From: Colletotrichum lupini
Lineage: Eukaryota > Ascomycota > Sordariomycetes > Glomerellales > Glomerellaceae
Reading direction: 5' to 3'
Length of the DNA stretch: 64,000 nucleotides
NCBI RefSeq assembly: GCF_023278565.1
Contig: NC_064679.1
Span: forward strand, 2,294,001 to 2,358,000
Shown here: positions 36,451-46,800 of the stretch, piece after piece
Numbering within the stretch: the first letter of the stretch is position 1
Layout of the letters: the number at the start of each line of letters is the position of its first letter
Translations under genes and position numbers: made by a program
The notes under the pieces: model-generated
The model's input: only the letters and a program-made list of their open reading frames with translations
The model's database searches: none
What the model was told of the DNA's origin: nothing

Positions 36451-39400
36451 CAGCGCTTATACCCATATAAACAAATTAAATATAAGGTTCGTATTTAATT
36501 ATTTGGCTTATTTCTCGCGCTATATTCGATTATTTAATAATTAATTAATAGATTTAACTAATTTCTTAATTAGGAATTAAATGAAGCTATTATAAAAGTC
36601 CTTATAGTACTAACTTATAGACTTTACCTCGATTAGCTCTTTCAATTAAAAAATTAACTTCTTATTTTTATAATACTACTACGAAGCTAGTTCTTAAGAT
36701 ATTAGACCTCCTCTAGTATAAAAAATCTTATTAATAATTACTATAAGGTTAAAGTTAACTTTATAAAGCTAAATATCCTTTCGTAGTCTATTACTATTAT
36801 AGGGATTATAAAGATATTAAGCATAAGCTTACTTAACGTTAAATAGGTTAATTAATAATTAATTTACTATTAAATTAGGTTAAGGACTAGCTAAGGGATA
36901 ATTTATAAGTAATATTAATTAAGCTTAGGTACGTAGTTAATTATTACGTCTATTATTTAAAATATTAACTATTATTAATATTACGAGTCTTTTACGATAC
37001 TTTTTAGAATTATAAGGGTATTAAAAGTAGTTTATAATTATCGTAGTAAAGGAGGAGGATTTAGATAACGAGGAGGAGGAGGACTTACTATTTTATCTAT
37101 ATACTATTTTTATTAATAATTATAAAGTCTCTTTTTTATATTAAATAGCTAGTAATTTTACTCGGGCGTATTTTACTTCTTTTTTAATTATTTTAATCCT
37201 TACTTAGGGTAAAGAATAATTATTACGGCGTAAAATAGAGAGTTACTTAACTTAATATAATACTTATTAAGGACCTACTAAGTATTAATAATTAATAATT
37301 AGAAATATCTTCGTAAATTAAAATTATTACTAAAAAGTAGCTCTACCCGCTCCCTAGGTATATACTTAAACTAAATATAATAAGGGATACTATTTAAAAT
37401 TAGAGGTTAAAAAAGAGGTTAAGATATAAATTAATAATAAGCTAATTACTAACGAAGTAATATTACTTACGTTAACTATAATTACGACGCTACGATTTAA
37501 AAAACTATAAGATTTATCTTTTTTTTAAAAAGTTTATTATATAACTTCTTTTATTTTTTAAAATAGTTAATAAGGTACTCGAGACTTATTATTATTTTTT
37601 ATAAACGGCTATAACTATCTCCTTTACCTTAGCCTTAGTATTTTATTATTTAGAAATAAAATAGCTTAAATACTACTTTTAGCTTAGTTAGTAGCTACTA
37701 ATCGTTATTATTAAAAACGTCCTCAATAAAGATCCGTTACTTTAGATCCTTATAAACTTAACTAATTATTAAAAAAAAACAAAATTTATTTTCTTTTTTA
37801 TAAAGAGCGCCATATTATAAAGTATATTAAATTCTATTTTATATTATCATTAAGCGTTAATATAAGCTCTTATAATAACTCTTCGAAAAGAGTAAATATA
37901 TTGTTCTCGTCGGTTTTATTACTAACCTTAAAAAAGGCTTTATATTATTAAAATAATAAGTAAATAAATTTAATAACGTTCTAAAGCTTATTAATAAGGC
38001 CCCTTATATACTAGAGGTTAAGATCTTTTTAAAGTTACTTAGTATTAATTAATATATTTAATTCTTACTTAAATACCTCTTTATTATTACTAAATAAAAA
38101 GGCCCTATTAACGAGGTTAAGAATATAACCGTAGCACCTTATCCTCTAGTTAAGAATATCTTTTTAAGCATAAATATAAAATAATATAGGATATAAGTAA
38201 CCTAAGTAAGTGTTATTATTTAAAGTATTATTATAAATAACTACTCCGACTTAGTTACTTAATTCTTAGTTATTTATTACCGATTTTATAGTTTAGGTAA
38301 TATTAGCCCTATTATAAGTATTATATTATCGTTATAAAGTAATAAGGTATTATATTTATTACTTAGTATAGTTTAAAAAGTAAATAAAGATAATAATAAT
38401 AATATTCCGCATTAGCGAGGTTTATAAATCGAATAATAAGTAGACTTTTATTATTAACCTCTAGATCTCTACCCTAATTATATTTCTTTTTGATAAAAAT
38501 ATTACTTAGCTCCTTTCTTATATTTTTATATAATAATAAGAGTTCGTTAGTAATATTATAATTTAATTAATAAAAGAGGGCCCGGAGGTAAGGATTATAA
38601 AAAGTTATAAATAGGCTATTATTATTAATAATATACCCGATTACTAATTCCTTAATTCTTATTACTTAGCCCTTTATAATAGTACTAGAGGTAAGTTTCT
38701 ATTTCTTTAGTATAAAATCGTATTTAAAGGATTTTAATAAATATAACGACTCGCTAGAGCTTAGATTTATTACTTAGTATTTTAACCTTAAGTAAGCCGT
38801 TACTAAGCTCGTAGTTACTATTTTAAAATAGGTAATAATACTTATTTCGTTATAGCAACGATAAAATTAAAAGACTTTACTTTAAATATTTTTATTATAA
38901 ATCTCTTAAATAAAGACCCCCTCTAAGTAAATTTATAACTTCTTTAGCCTTACGCCCTTTTATAATATTAAATCGTTATTAATAAAAGTCCTCCTTTTTT
39001 AAATTATTTTTAAAAGGGCGAGGAGGCTATTATAATTATTAAAATCGGTTAATAATACGAAGCTAGCGTTAGTTAAGGTTTATAACTATAAAATAATCCG
39101 AAATAGTAGCTACGTACTAAAGATCGTATAACTTATTACTAATTAATTAATTATAATATAGTAAATTAATTAATATATAATTTAATTAATATTAATAATA
39201 ATTATAATAGTTATAAAGGGTTAGAAGTAATAGTACGTAATTTCGTTAGTTTTATTAATATTAAGAAAAGGGGGTACTAGAGGTTTTTTAGATTCCTAAA
39301 TATAATAAAATACTAAATTTAGGGCTCTATAATACTTAAGCCCTTTTTTTTTATAGTAATTATTAATAATTTATTTAGTTAAGTAGTATAATACCGAACT

Positions 39401-39666
39401 TATAATTATAAATAAAAAGTCGCGGGTTCGAATCCCGCTTTAAGTGTTTATATTCCTAATTATAAACTTTTATAGGGTATAGTTAAGAATATCGATTTTT
39501 AATTAGCCCGGCCCCGGATTTTCTTTTTTCTGGGCGACCTTATATTTAATTAAATACGTTAAATATAGGGCCTTACGATATTTAATTATTTAACTTACTG
39601 AAATTCTTATATTTAACTGTTTGTTTGACTTATTTATTTAATTAATTTAAATAGGTATAAGCGCTA
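36451..39666. mobile_element. hAT-like DNA transposon, RIP-degraded
   Basis: The 3216-bp AT-rich block is bounded by short inverted ends. The left is CAGCGCTTATACCCAT and the right, reversed, is TAGCGCTTATACCTAT; the two differences are C/T, as RIP would cause. It is flanked by an 8-bp duplication: GCTATTAG at 36443-36450 and GCTATTGG at 39667-39674, again a G/A difference. An 8-bp duplication with CAG-like ends is the hallmark of hAT elements. I could not read a transposase through the mutations, so the superfamily rests on the ends, the duplication and the length. Confidence 0.75.
39369..39446 (+). pseudogene. Degenerate tRNA-like sequence inside the hAT element
   Basis: A perfect T arm is present: GCGGG (39422-39426), loop TTCGAAT, CCCGC (39434-39438), giving an ideal box B. 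Upstream TAGTTAAGTAGTATAAT fits a box A and D arm (GTTA paired with TAAT, one G-T pair). The candidate acceptor ends 39369-39375 and 39439-39445 pair at five of seven positions. The anticodon arm does not close cleanly, and the 78-nt length leaves a long variable region or a damaged intron. I read it as a RIP-damaged tRNA gene or the head of a tRNA-derived SINE carried in the transposon. Confidence 0.4.
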
Positions 39667-41181
39667 GCTATTGGTCCTTAATATCCGCGCTGACGATACC
39701 GCCCAAGCTGAGAATATTCAAACGGTCTTATAGACACTAGTTATTCTCTTAGTAGTGTTTCTTAGATTGAGGATATACTATAAGATATCCTATACGTATA
39801 CAAAGATCCGAATCGAGGACATTATCCTGGTTGCCTCCTGGGTAAGAACTCTCATAACTTGAAGAGTCCCTTCACTATTCCAGTGTTGACAGTTGCTGCA
39901 TAGCTGGTCCTAGCATCAGATGCCGCCCTCAATGAGTTCATCATCAAATCCCGATTCGGCCGACCCGACTTCCCTATTACCGTCGATAACATTACAGTAT
40001 TAGCTATCGTCGGTCTTTCTTCCATCACGTGCTCTTTTGTCGGTCAAGTCTGGAGCAAGACTGCGTTCGCTATATCGCTATTACGAATGTGCGATGGGTG
40101 GAAAAAGGCCTTTGTGTGGTTTTCCATCATTTCCATGAACGTTCTCTTTGCATTTTCCTCCTTGTCGTTTTGGGTCGGGTGTGTACCGTTGGAGAAGAGA
40201 TGGAAGCCATTCGCGGACGGAACCTGCTACGATCTCAAGTGGGTTGTTTCATTCGGAATCTTCGTTAGTGGTAAGATAATGTCCAACATGTTCTACCATA
40301 GTCTTCCTGAGCTGTGCTAAGTATTGCCAGTATACTCTGGCCTCCTCGACATCGCCTTATCAATCATCCCATGGCTCATTCTTATGCGGCCCAGGCCGGC
40401 CGAGGAGTCATCTGGTCTTACTTTGAGCAGGAAGGAGAAGATCGGTGTATCTGTGGCTTTAAGTATGGGAATGTTGTAAGTTTTTCACTCCGATGAAGAC
40501 CTACCATTGATTTCTAACGCACTTGAATAGGGCCGGAATAGCGGCGTTTGTCAAAGCATCATATATGCGCTCAGTAAATGATACCACTGGTGATTTTTCT
40601 CGTAAGTAAAGACCCTTATCATAGAATCGGTATTCGTCTAATGCAAGTTACAGATGGGGGAGCAGAGTTGGCCGTTTGGGCCGGGGCTGAGACAGCCATT
40701 ACGATCATGGCATCGACTATTCCCGTGTTGCGTGTTCTGCTGCGTGACACAGCAATCAAGACTAAGTATCTTCCCGAAGCTATCAAAATGAGGGTTCGGA
40801 GCACTGTTAGGAGGTCGGAGAGAGCATCAGAAAGACCTGTGGCGCAACCTGAGGAAGACAAAATTCCTATTGTCTCGTCAAGCGCCTCAATGTCTACTGC
40901 TGGTGCCTCTTCCACATCATCAGGCTCAACTGTGGACTCACAGAAGACATTGATATCCAAAACACCGGATATCCGGAAGAAATGAGACCCTAAGCGGTCA
41001 GACGGAAGCGCGATAGCTTAGCCGGTTGCGGAGATTTATGATTTGACGAGACAACATACACGAATGGGCCATTCAGATGATATCAAGATAGTGCTAATGA
41101 ACAAGGACCACTCAGTTCTTGATGAACCGTAAGATTATTGATCTTAATGTTTCAACTGCACAAACTCTCAAGGTGCTATTT

Positions 41182-42342
41182 CTACTCGTGCCCAATCGGC
41201 TTACCCTGAGACTGCCACGCCATCGGAGCAGAAGCAGCTACCAAAGGCGCCGTTGCCCCGCCCTCTCTAGGATCCTCAAGGATGAAGTTCATTGGGAACC
41301 CGATATCAAACTCCTTGAAGCTCTCAATCTTCTTGATCTGCTCCCCAGTGAGATGAATGCTCAAGGCCTTGATATTATCTTGCAAGTGTTCCACCTTGCG
41401 ACCACCAACGATCGGGAAAACGTAGCGCGCCTTTTGCATAACGTACGCCAAGGCAATCTGTTGAATGCTCTCAATGCCATGCTCCTTGGCAACTTCCTCA
41501 AGAACCTCGCTGGCCTTGCGTTGATCCTCGGATTGATCCCCTCCAAACATGGCACGCAGGCCCTCGCCAGCCTTCTTGCGCTCCTCGAGCTGCTTCTTAG
41601 ACTGCAGCTTACCGCCGCCGAGGACGTCCCAGGGGCAGAGGGCCATGCCAAAGTGGCGAGCCATGGGGATGATGTCCCGCTCCATGTCACGGATAAGAAC
41701 GTTCCAGCGACCCTGGTAGACGGAGAACTGGGTCTTCCCATGCGCCTTGGCGTAGGTGTTCGCAGCGGAAACGACCCAAGCGGGTGTATCAGAAACGCCG
41801 AGATACAGGACCTTACCCTGCTCGACCAGAATGTGGAGCGAGTCCATCAGCTCCTCGACAGAGGTCGTCCAATCCCACCAGTGGATGTAGAGCAGGTCAA
41901 TGTAGTCCGTCTGCAGCTTTCTGAGGGAATCCCGGACCGAGAGGTGCAGCGATTTCTTGTGGTTGCCAGAATAATTGACACATTTTCCGGGCCCGAGCGC
42001 CTGTTTGCGGTACTGCGTCGTGAACTTGGTTGCAATGAACATGGTGTCCCGGTTCTTCCTGTCGGTCATCCATTCTCCCAGAATCTCCTCGGACTCCTCG
42101 TTCTGGTAGTTGTTGGCGGTGTCGATGAAGTTGCCGCCGGCATCGACAAATGCGTCGAGAAGCTTGAAAGAGTCCTCCTTTTCCATGGAACCCATGAACG
42201 ACGACCACGCAGAGCCGATGGACATTGCACCCAGGCAGAGGGGGGAAACCCTGACACCTGCGGTGGTGGACAGAACGCGGTATCGACCGAGCTCAGTTTT
42301 GGGCTCGGGAGCCGGCGCGAAGAGGGTTTGAAGGCCGGACAT
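41182..42342 (-). CDS. Aldo-keto reductase, aryl-alcohol dehydrogenase / norsolorinic acid reductase type
   Basis: Single exon, 386 residues, a normal length for fungal AAD/NorB-type reductases. The NADPH-dependent AKR tetrad is complete: Asp74 (FIDTA), Tyr79 (NNYQ), Lys106 (ATKF) and His154 (YIHWWDW). Further family marks are LGLGV-like [17 protein letters not shown], the QGRWNVL segment and [14 protein letters not shown] near the cofactor site. It should reduce aromatic aldehydes or ketones in the cytosol, in detoxification or secondary metabolism; the natural substrate cannot be read. It converges with the rhodopsin-domain relic (196 bases apart). Its promoter ends 424 bases upstream at a copia element. 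Confidence 0.92.
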   Translation of the reverse strand: MSGLQTLFAPAPEPKTELGRYRVLSTTAGVRVSPLCLGAMSIGSAWSSFMGSMEKEDSFKLLDAFVDAGGNFIDTANNYQNEESEEILGEWMTDRKNRDTMFIATKFTTQYRKQALGPGKCVNYSGNHKKSLHLSVRDSLRKLQTDYIDLLYIHWWDWTTSVEELMDSLHILVEQGKVLYLGVSDTPAWVVSAANTYAKAHGKTQFSVYQGRWNVLIRDMERDIIPMARHFGMALCPWDVLGGGKLQSKKQLEERKKAGEGLRAMFGGDQSEDQRKASEVLEEVAKEHGIESIQQIALAYVMQKARYVFPIVGGRKVEHLQDNIKALSIHLTGEQIKKIESFKEFDIGFPMNFILEDPREGGATAPLVAASAPMAWQSQGKPIGHE

Positions 42343-42765
42343 CGTGAGATGAGTTCAAACTGTGGGGTATGGCAAGAGGTAGTTGATGGTGAGGTTTTGG
42401 TTGAGCTGATAATGGTACGATGGACTAGTGCCTTTTCTTGTTTTGGATGGAATTGTGCAATGGGACAAACTGAACTGCGTTGAAAATGCTCGCCTTTATA
42501 TCAACCTTTGCCATGTGAAGCCACCCGTGGAGCAGCTCCAAGCGGTGAGTAGAAACTCTGCAACCCGGGTATAGGAACAAAGTCCGAGAACGCATGCAGG
42601 GTTTCATTGCCAAGCGGCAAGAATCAAACTGCCCACCATCGGGGCCGCTTGTGCCCCGTGCTTTCACCATGACGTTGGAACACTTTCTGGACTTCGACGA
42701 TGACATCCTGGAAATGGGCAGATGCGGGTCGATATTCGTCCGCAGGTACTGCGGATCTTGGGATG
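42343..42765 (-). other. Upstream region of the aldo-keto reductase gene
   Basis: These 423 bases of normal composition are the only upstream sequence left before the RIP-degraded retrotransposon. Apart from the TATA-like site no element is recognised. The target duplicate GGATG of the retrotransposon occupies 42761-42765. Confidence 0.6.
42494..42500 (-). promoter_or_regulatory. Candidate TATA box of the aldo-keto reductase gene
   Basis: On the minus strand GATATAAAGGCG lies about 150 bases upstream of the start codon, within the 424-base interval left before the copia LTR. Confidence 0.4.
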
Positions 42766-42942
42766 TGTCACGTAACAGGGATAGTAATCGCACCTCACGA
42801 AGTACCCGTCACGTGCTAAATTACGTATCTATCTTAAATATCGTATATATAGACCTTTTCTTTTTATCTATTTCTATTTTAATAATTAAGCTACTTTTAT
42901 TATACTCCGTATACCTATTACTACGTACTATAACTTATAATA
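42766..42942 (+). repeat. 5' LTR of copia element C
   Basis: 177 bp. The first 65 bases retain CA/TG (TGTCACGTAACAGGG, CACGTGCT) and look original; the inner part is RIP-mutated and ends ATAACTTATAATA, where the right copy has ATAACTCGTGACA. Confidence 0.9.
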
Positions 42943-43344
42943 ATTATAAGTCTAGCTCTTAATTAAAACCCTATATTATAATAATATACTTATTAACATA
43001 ATTCCTACGATTTTTTAAAATAATTAACTTATTTATACCTATTTTAATTTAAACTAAATTAACTAACTACGATAGTTAAATTAAATAGTTTAATATACTT
43101 CGTACTACAAATAAGGGTATTAAGATCTAAAAATATATTAACCTAAACGCTCTAAATTCTAACGCATTTCTTAACCCCTTTATAACGCTTACTTCGCCCT
43201 CTAAATTTAAATAATTAATTATAACTTATAATAAAAGAAAAACTACGAACTTACTAAGCCCGTTATAAAGTATTTAAAAACGACTAAAAAAACTAAGAAA
43301 TCCTTTATTAATAGTTTCTAAATATAACTCTAGCACGTATAGCT

Positions 43345-43842
43345 TTAACGAGGTAATGCGGGATATTCTTATAAAGAATATAAAAAGTGAATATTCATAT
43401 AGAAGCAAGAATATTTGAATATAGGGGATATAAGCGTATATAAAAGAGGTTTTTGTAGTAAAGAGAGTAATATAGTTGAATTACTATATGAGAAGTTGCT
43501 TGCTTAACGAAAGGTCTAGGTAGGCAAATACACGCCTACATATAGGCATAAAAACCTCTTACTAGAATATTCCATTGCTTATTAATTATGATATAATTAA
43601 TAAGCGTATACGTAAGTGAATGCGTAATCGTAGTACGTAATTCCGCCTCGAGTAAATTCCAGATTATTCAGTTACCTTCCAGTACTTTCCATTGCTCACG
43701 TAAGCTTATGTAAGCAGTATTGCTTACATAATCAATACCTATAATAATCTACAGAAATCGTAGATTAATATGGTATATAGTTTGCTTACGTAATATTGAT
43801 AATAAGGCGAATAATAAGGTAAACAAAGTTACCTTCGTAACA
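43345..43842. repeat. Un-RIPed island, probable solo LTR or small insertion inside copia C
   Basis: This roughly 0.5-kb stretch has normal CA/TG content, in contrast to the RIP-degraded DNA on both sides. Read on the minus strand it starts TGTTACGAAGGTAAC, and its far end is GCATTACCTCGTTA, a near inverted match, as in LTR termini. TATATAAAAGAGG occurs near 43437. An alternative boundary is 43357-43816, flanked by AGGTAA on both sides. The exact ends and the class are unresolved. Confidence 0.5.
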
Positions 43843-46800
43843 ATAACTCTTAATATAAACCTTTTAACTTCTTTAAATATAAGTAGCTTATAAAACTAAG
43901 CCGGGTTTTTTTTTATAAAATTAACTATACTACTTACTTTATATAAATAAATCTATCCCTATATTATACTTATAAAAAAGATCTATATACTTAAGAATAT
44001 TTAAAAATAATAAGAGCTCGACGCTAAATATAAATAACTTATAACTTATATAGTGGTTTTTTTCCGGCTTTATAGGCGCAAAAGATCGACCTTAACGGGA
44101 TTACGCTTTTAAAGGAAATTATACGATACGGTATACTTTTTAACTATATAATACGTATAATATACCCTAAGTATGCGCTTAACGTAATATAATAATTTTA
44201 ATATAAAAACCGCTATATAATTTAGGATAAGTAAGCTGCCTTTTATATAGTAGTGCTGGTTAAAAAGGTCGATAGTAGAGGTTAGCCGTAATAGTTAGTT
44301 ATAATAGTCGGCCGTAATAGTTAGAAGTAGCCCTTAACCGTAGAGGTTCTAAACTTTAATAGTGACGTAGAGGTTTCTAAAAAAAGGGCTAAATAGGCTA
44401 ATATTTACTACTTAGAGCTCGTAAAGATTCTTTTTATCCTTATCGCTTTTAATATCGCCTAAAGCTGCTCTCTATTTAAACTAAACAAATTTACTAAATA
44501 AATCTACTAAATAAACCTATTAATATATAAACTACTACCTCGATAAGAACCTAAAGATACCCGTCGATAAGTCTACCCCTCTCGGGCTAGGCGCCCTCGG
44601 CTAGCTTAACGCTATAGCTATCGTAGCTAACGTAAGTATACCTAAGGATTAATAAAGTACTTTCTAGCGGTACGGAATTTAGCTAAGTAATAATATAAAC
44701 ACTATAAATAACTAGGCCGGTATGGATATTAAAATCCGGTATATTAATACTAGTTTATAAATTATATTTTATAAAGCTAGAAATCCCTTTAATACGGGCT
44801 ATATTATAAATATAAGGGAATATATAAGGGGCCCCCTAACTTTTAATAAGAAGGAGTATATAATATAGGATCTAGCTACTTATGCGGGCTAATATTAAAA
44901 GGTTTTATATATATTAGAATAGGTATAGCTCGCCCTCTAAATAGCTAGAAGCGGGGGAAGGTTAGGAGTTAATAAAAAAAAAATAACGGTCGAGTTAGTT
45001 AATTTTAATTAGTAGTTAAGTATAGAGCGCAATATACCTAGTTTTCTTTAATACGTAATATATAGTACGGCCCCGGTAGATTGCTCCGTCGGGGGGAACT
45101 TATAACTTATAAACGTAATATTATTAATATATATATTAAAATCCTCGCTTAGTAATTAATAAAATTAATTAACGCTATATTATATAAATACGTATTTTAA
45201 AAAGCTATTAAAAACGACGCTAAGTTTAGTATATAGCAAATTATTAAATATTTAAAATAAGAATTTACGCCCCCTAAACTAATAATAAAGAATACGGTTC
45301 GAGAGGAATATAAATAAGCCCTTAATAAAGCGAGGACTAGAATTAACCCCTAATACTAATATAAAAAATAGTAATTTACTTATTTCTAAGCTAAAACGTA
45401 CGATATTTTAAAAATTAATAAAAAAATCGCTATACTTAACTTCTTAGTTATAGTTAAGTTTAAACTTAACCCTATATGGGGCTAATATATATATAAGACC
45501 TTTAGTAAATTAATAGCCTTTAGAATATATATAAAGACCTTTAAAAAAATTATATATATATTTAACTTAATAACTTAGGACGTATATACTAAACGACCTT
45601 TAGATTAAAAAAGGGCTTATTTTATTTTTATTAAATATTCTAACTTAGTTAATAACGTAAATAATAAAAATAACATTATATACCCTTATAATTACGTATA
45701 ATTATAGCGCCCTACGGTATATTAAAAATTAAAATAAGTATTTATAAATTAAAACGCTAGTAAATTACTAATACGAATACTAAAGAGCTATATAAAAAAA
45801 GTCCTCGCTATTATTAAATTAAGTAAATAAAAATTATTTTATAATAAGCTTAAAAAAACTAATTAGTTAAAGAATAATAAAACCCCTAAAAAACCTAAGT
45901 TTTTAAAAAAATCTTCTAACTAACCTATAATAAGCTTATTAATAAACTAAAACGAGGGCTACGTAGTCGTTATATTTATAAAAAGTTAGGACTTAAAAAT
46001 AAACGGAATTTTTAGTACCCCTATAAGTAGTACTTACCCCCTTTTTTAAAGTATAGTAATAAATAGCTATAAAGTAATATATCTAATTAACAATAAAAGC
46101 CTACTTAAACTTAAGAGTTACGTATTATTAAATAATAAAAACTATATTAAATTAAGAACTATTATATTACTTATTATTATATATAGTACTTATATTATAA
46201 AAAGTATTTTAAATAGACTTAAAAAAAAGGGAACTTATAATTTAAAGCTTTAGAACGTTACTTATATTAAAGGATTTTATATTGATATAATTTTAGAGAC
46301 TTTATTAAATAAAAGCGTACTCTAATACTACGGTTTAGATTATACTTTATAATAAGGAACGCTTTATAAAAGTATCATTAAAAAATAGCTTATTTAAAAA
46401 AATAATTTAGTCTTTTTTAAATATAAACTCTTCTAATCCTATCCTTCTTTTATAAACCTTAAGTATATTTTATAAAGCCTAGTTAATATTATATTACTAA
46501 TTAGCTATAAAAGATTCCGTTACTTATATTAACGTACCTATAAGAGGTCTAATAACGCGCTCCTTTAGTACTTTAAAATAAATTATCTCGGACCTAATAC
46601 TCTTTATTAATTACTATATAAAACTCGAGGTATATATATTAAACCTCTATTATAAATTAAATATAAAGTATATATATTATCTAAAACTAAAATAGTAATT
46701 TTAAAAGGACTACCCTTAAAAAAAGCTTTACGGCTATAATACTATATATATTAAGATCTCTTTTACTTTAAACTACCTCTTAATAAATAATAATATATAC

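Larger units (their letters stand above)
36420..40985 (+). pseudogene. PTH11/rhodopsin-domain integral membrane protein gene, interrupted by a hAT-like element
   Basis: Readable exons are (start unclear)-39841, 39904-40270, 40331-40475, 40531-40601 and 40654-40985. All introns are GT-AG, 52-62 nt, and frames join perfectly. The product has the fungal rhodopsin-domain pattern: VVFLRLRIYYK and RIEDIILVASW, then GRPDFPITVDN, KRWKPFADGTCYDLKW, LDIALSIIPWL, TTGDFSH, and the closing block AELAVWAGAETAITIMAS with PVLRVLLRD. The Ser/Thr-rich tail ends at 40985. Upstream, the first exon reads ADDTAQAENIQTVL-stop-TLVILL, where TAG (39731-39733) could be a mutated TGG or CAG. Just before that the 3.2-kb hAT-like element splits the reading frame. 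Removing the element and one target copy leaves an open frame on the left, in which ATA at 36420 may be a mutated ATG. Such proteins sense surfaces or ligands; this copy looks dead. Confidence 0.7.

Noticed and set aside
39884..39903. Acceptor CAG at 39881-39883 in the rhodopsin-domain gene
   Set aside because: Using it breaks the frame; the CATAG acceptor ending at 39903 keeps the family sequence open, with a branch-like TGTTGAC 15 bases before it.
42594..42962. A 122-codon frame running into the copia LTR
   Set aside because: It crosses the LTR boundary defined by the repeat and target duplication, so it is accidental.
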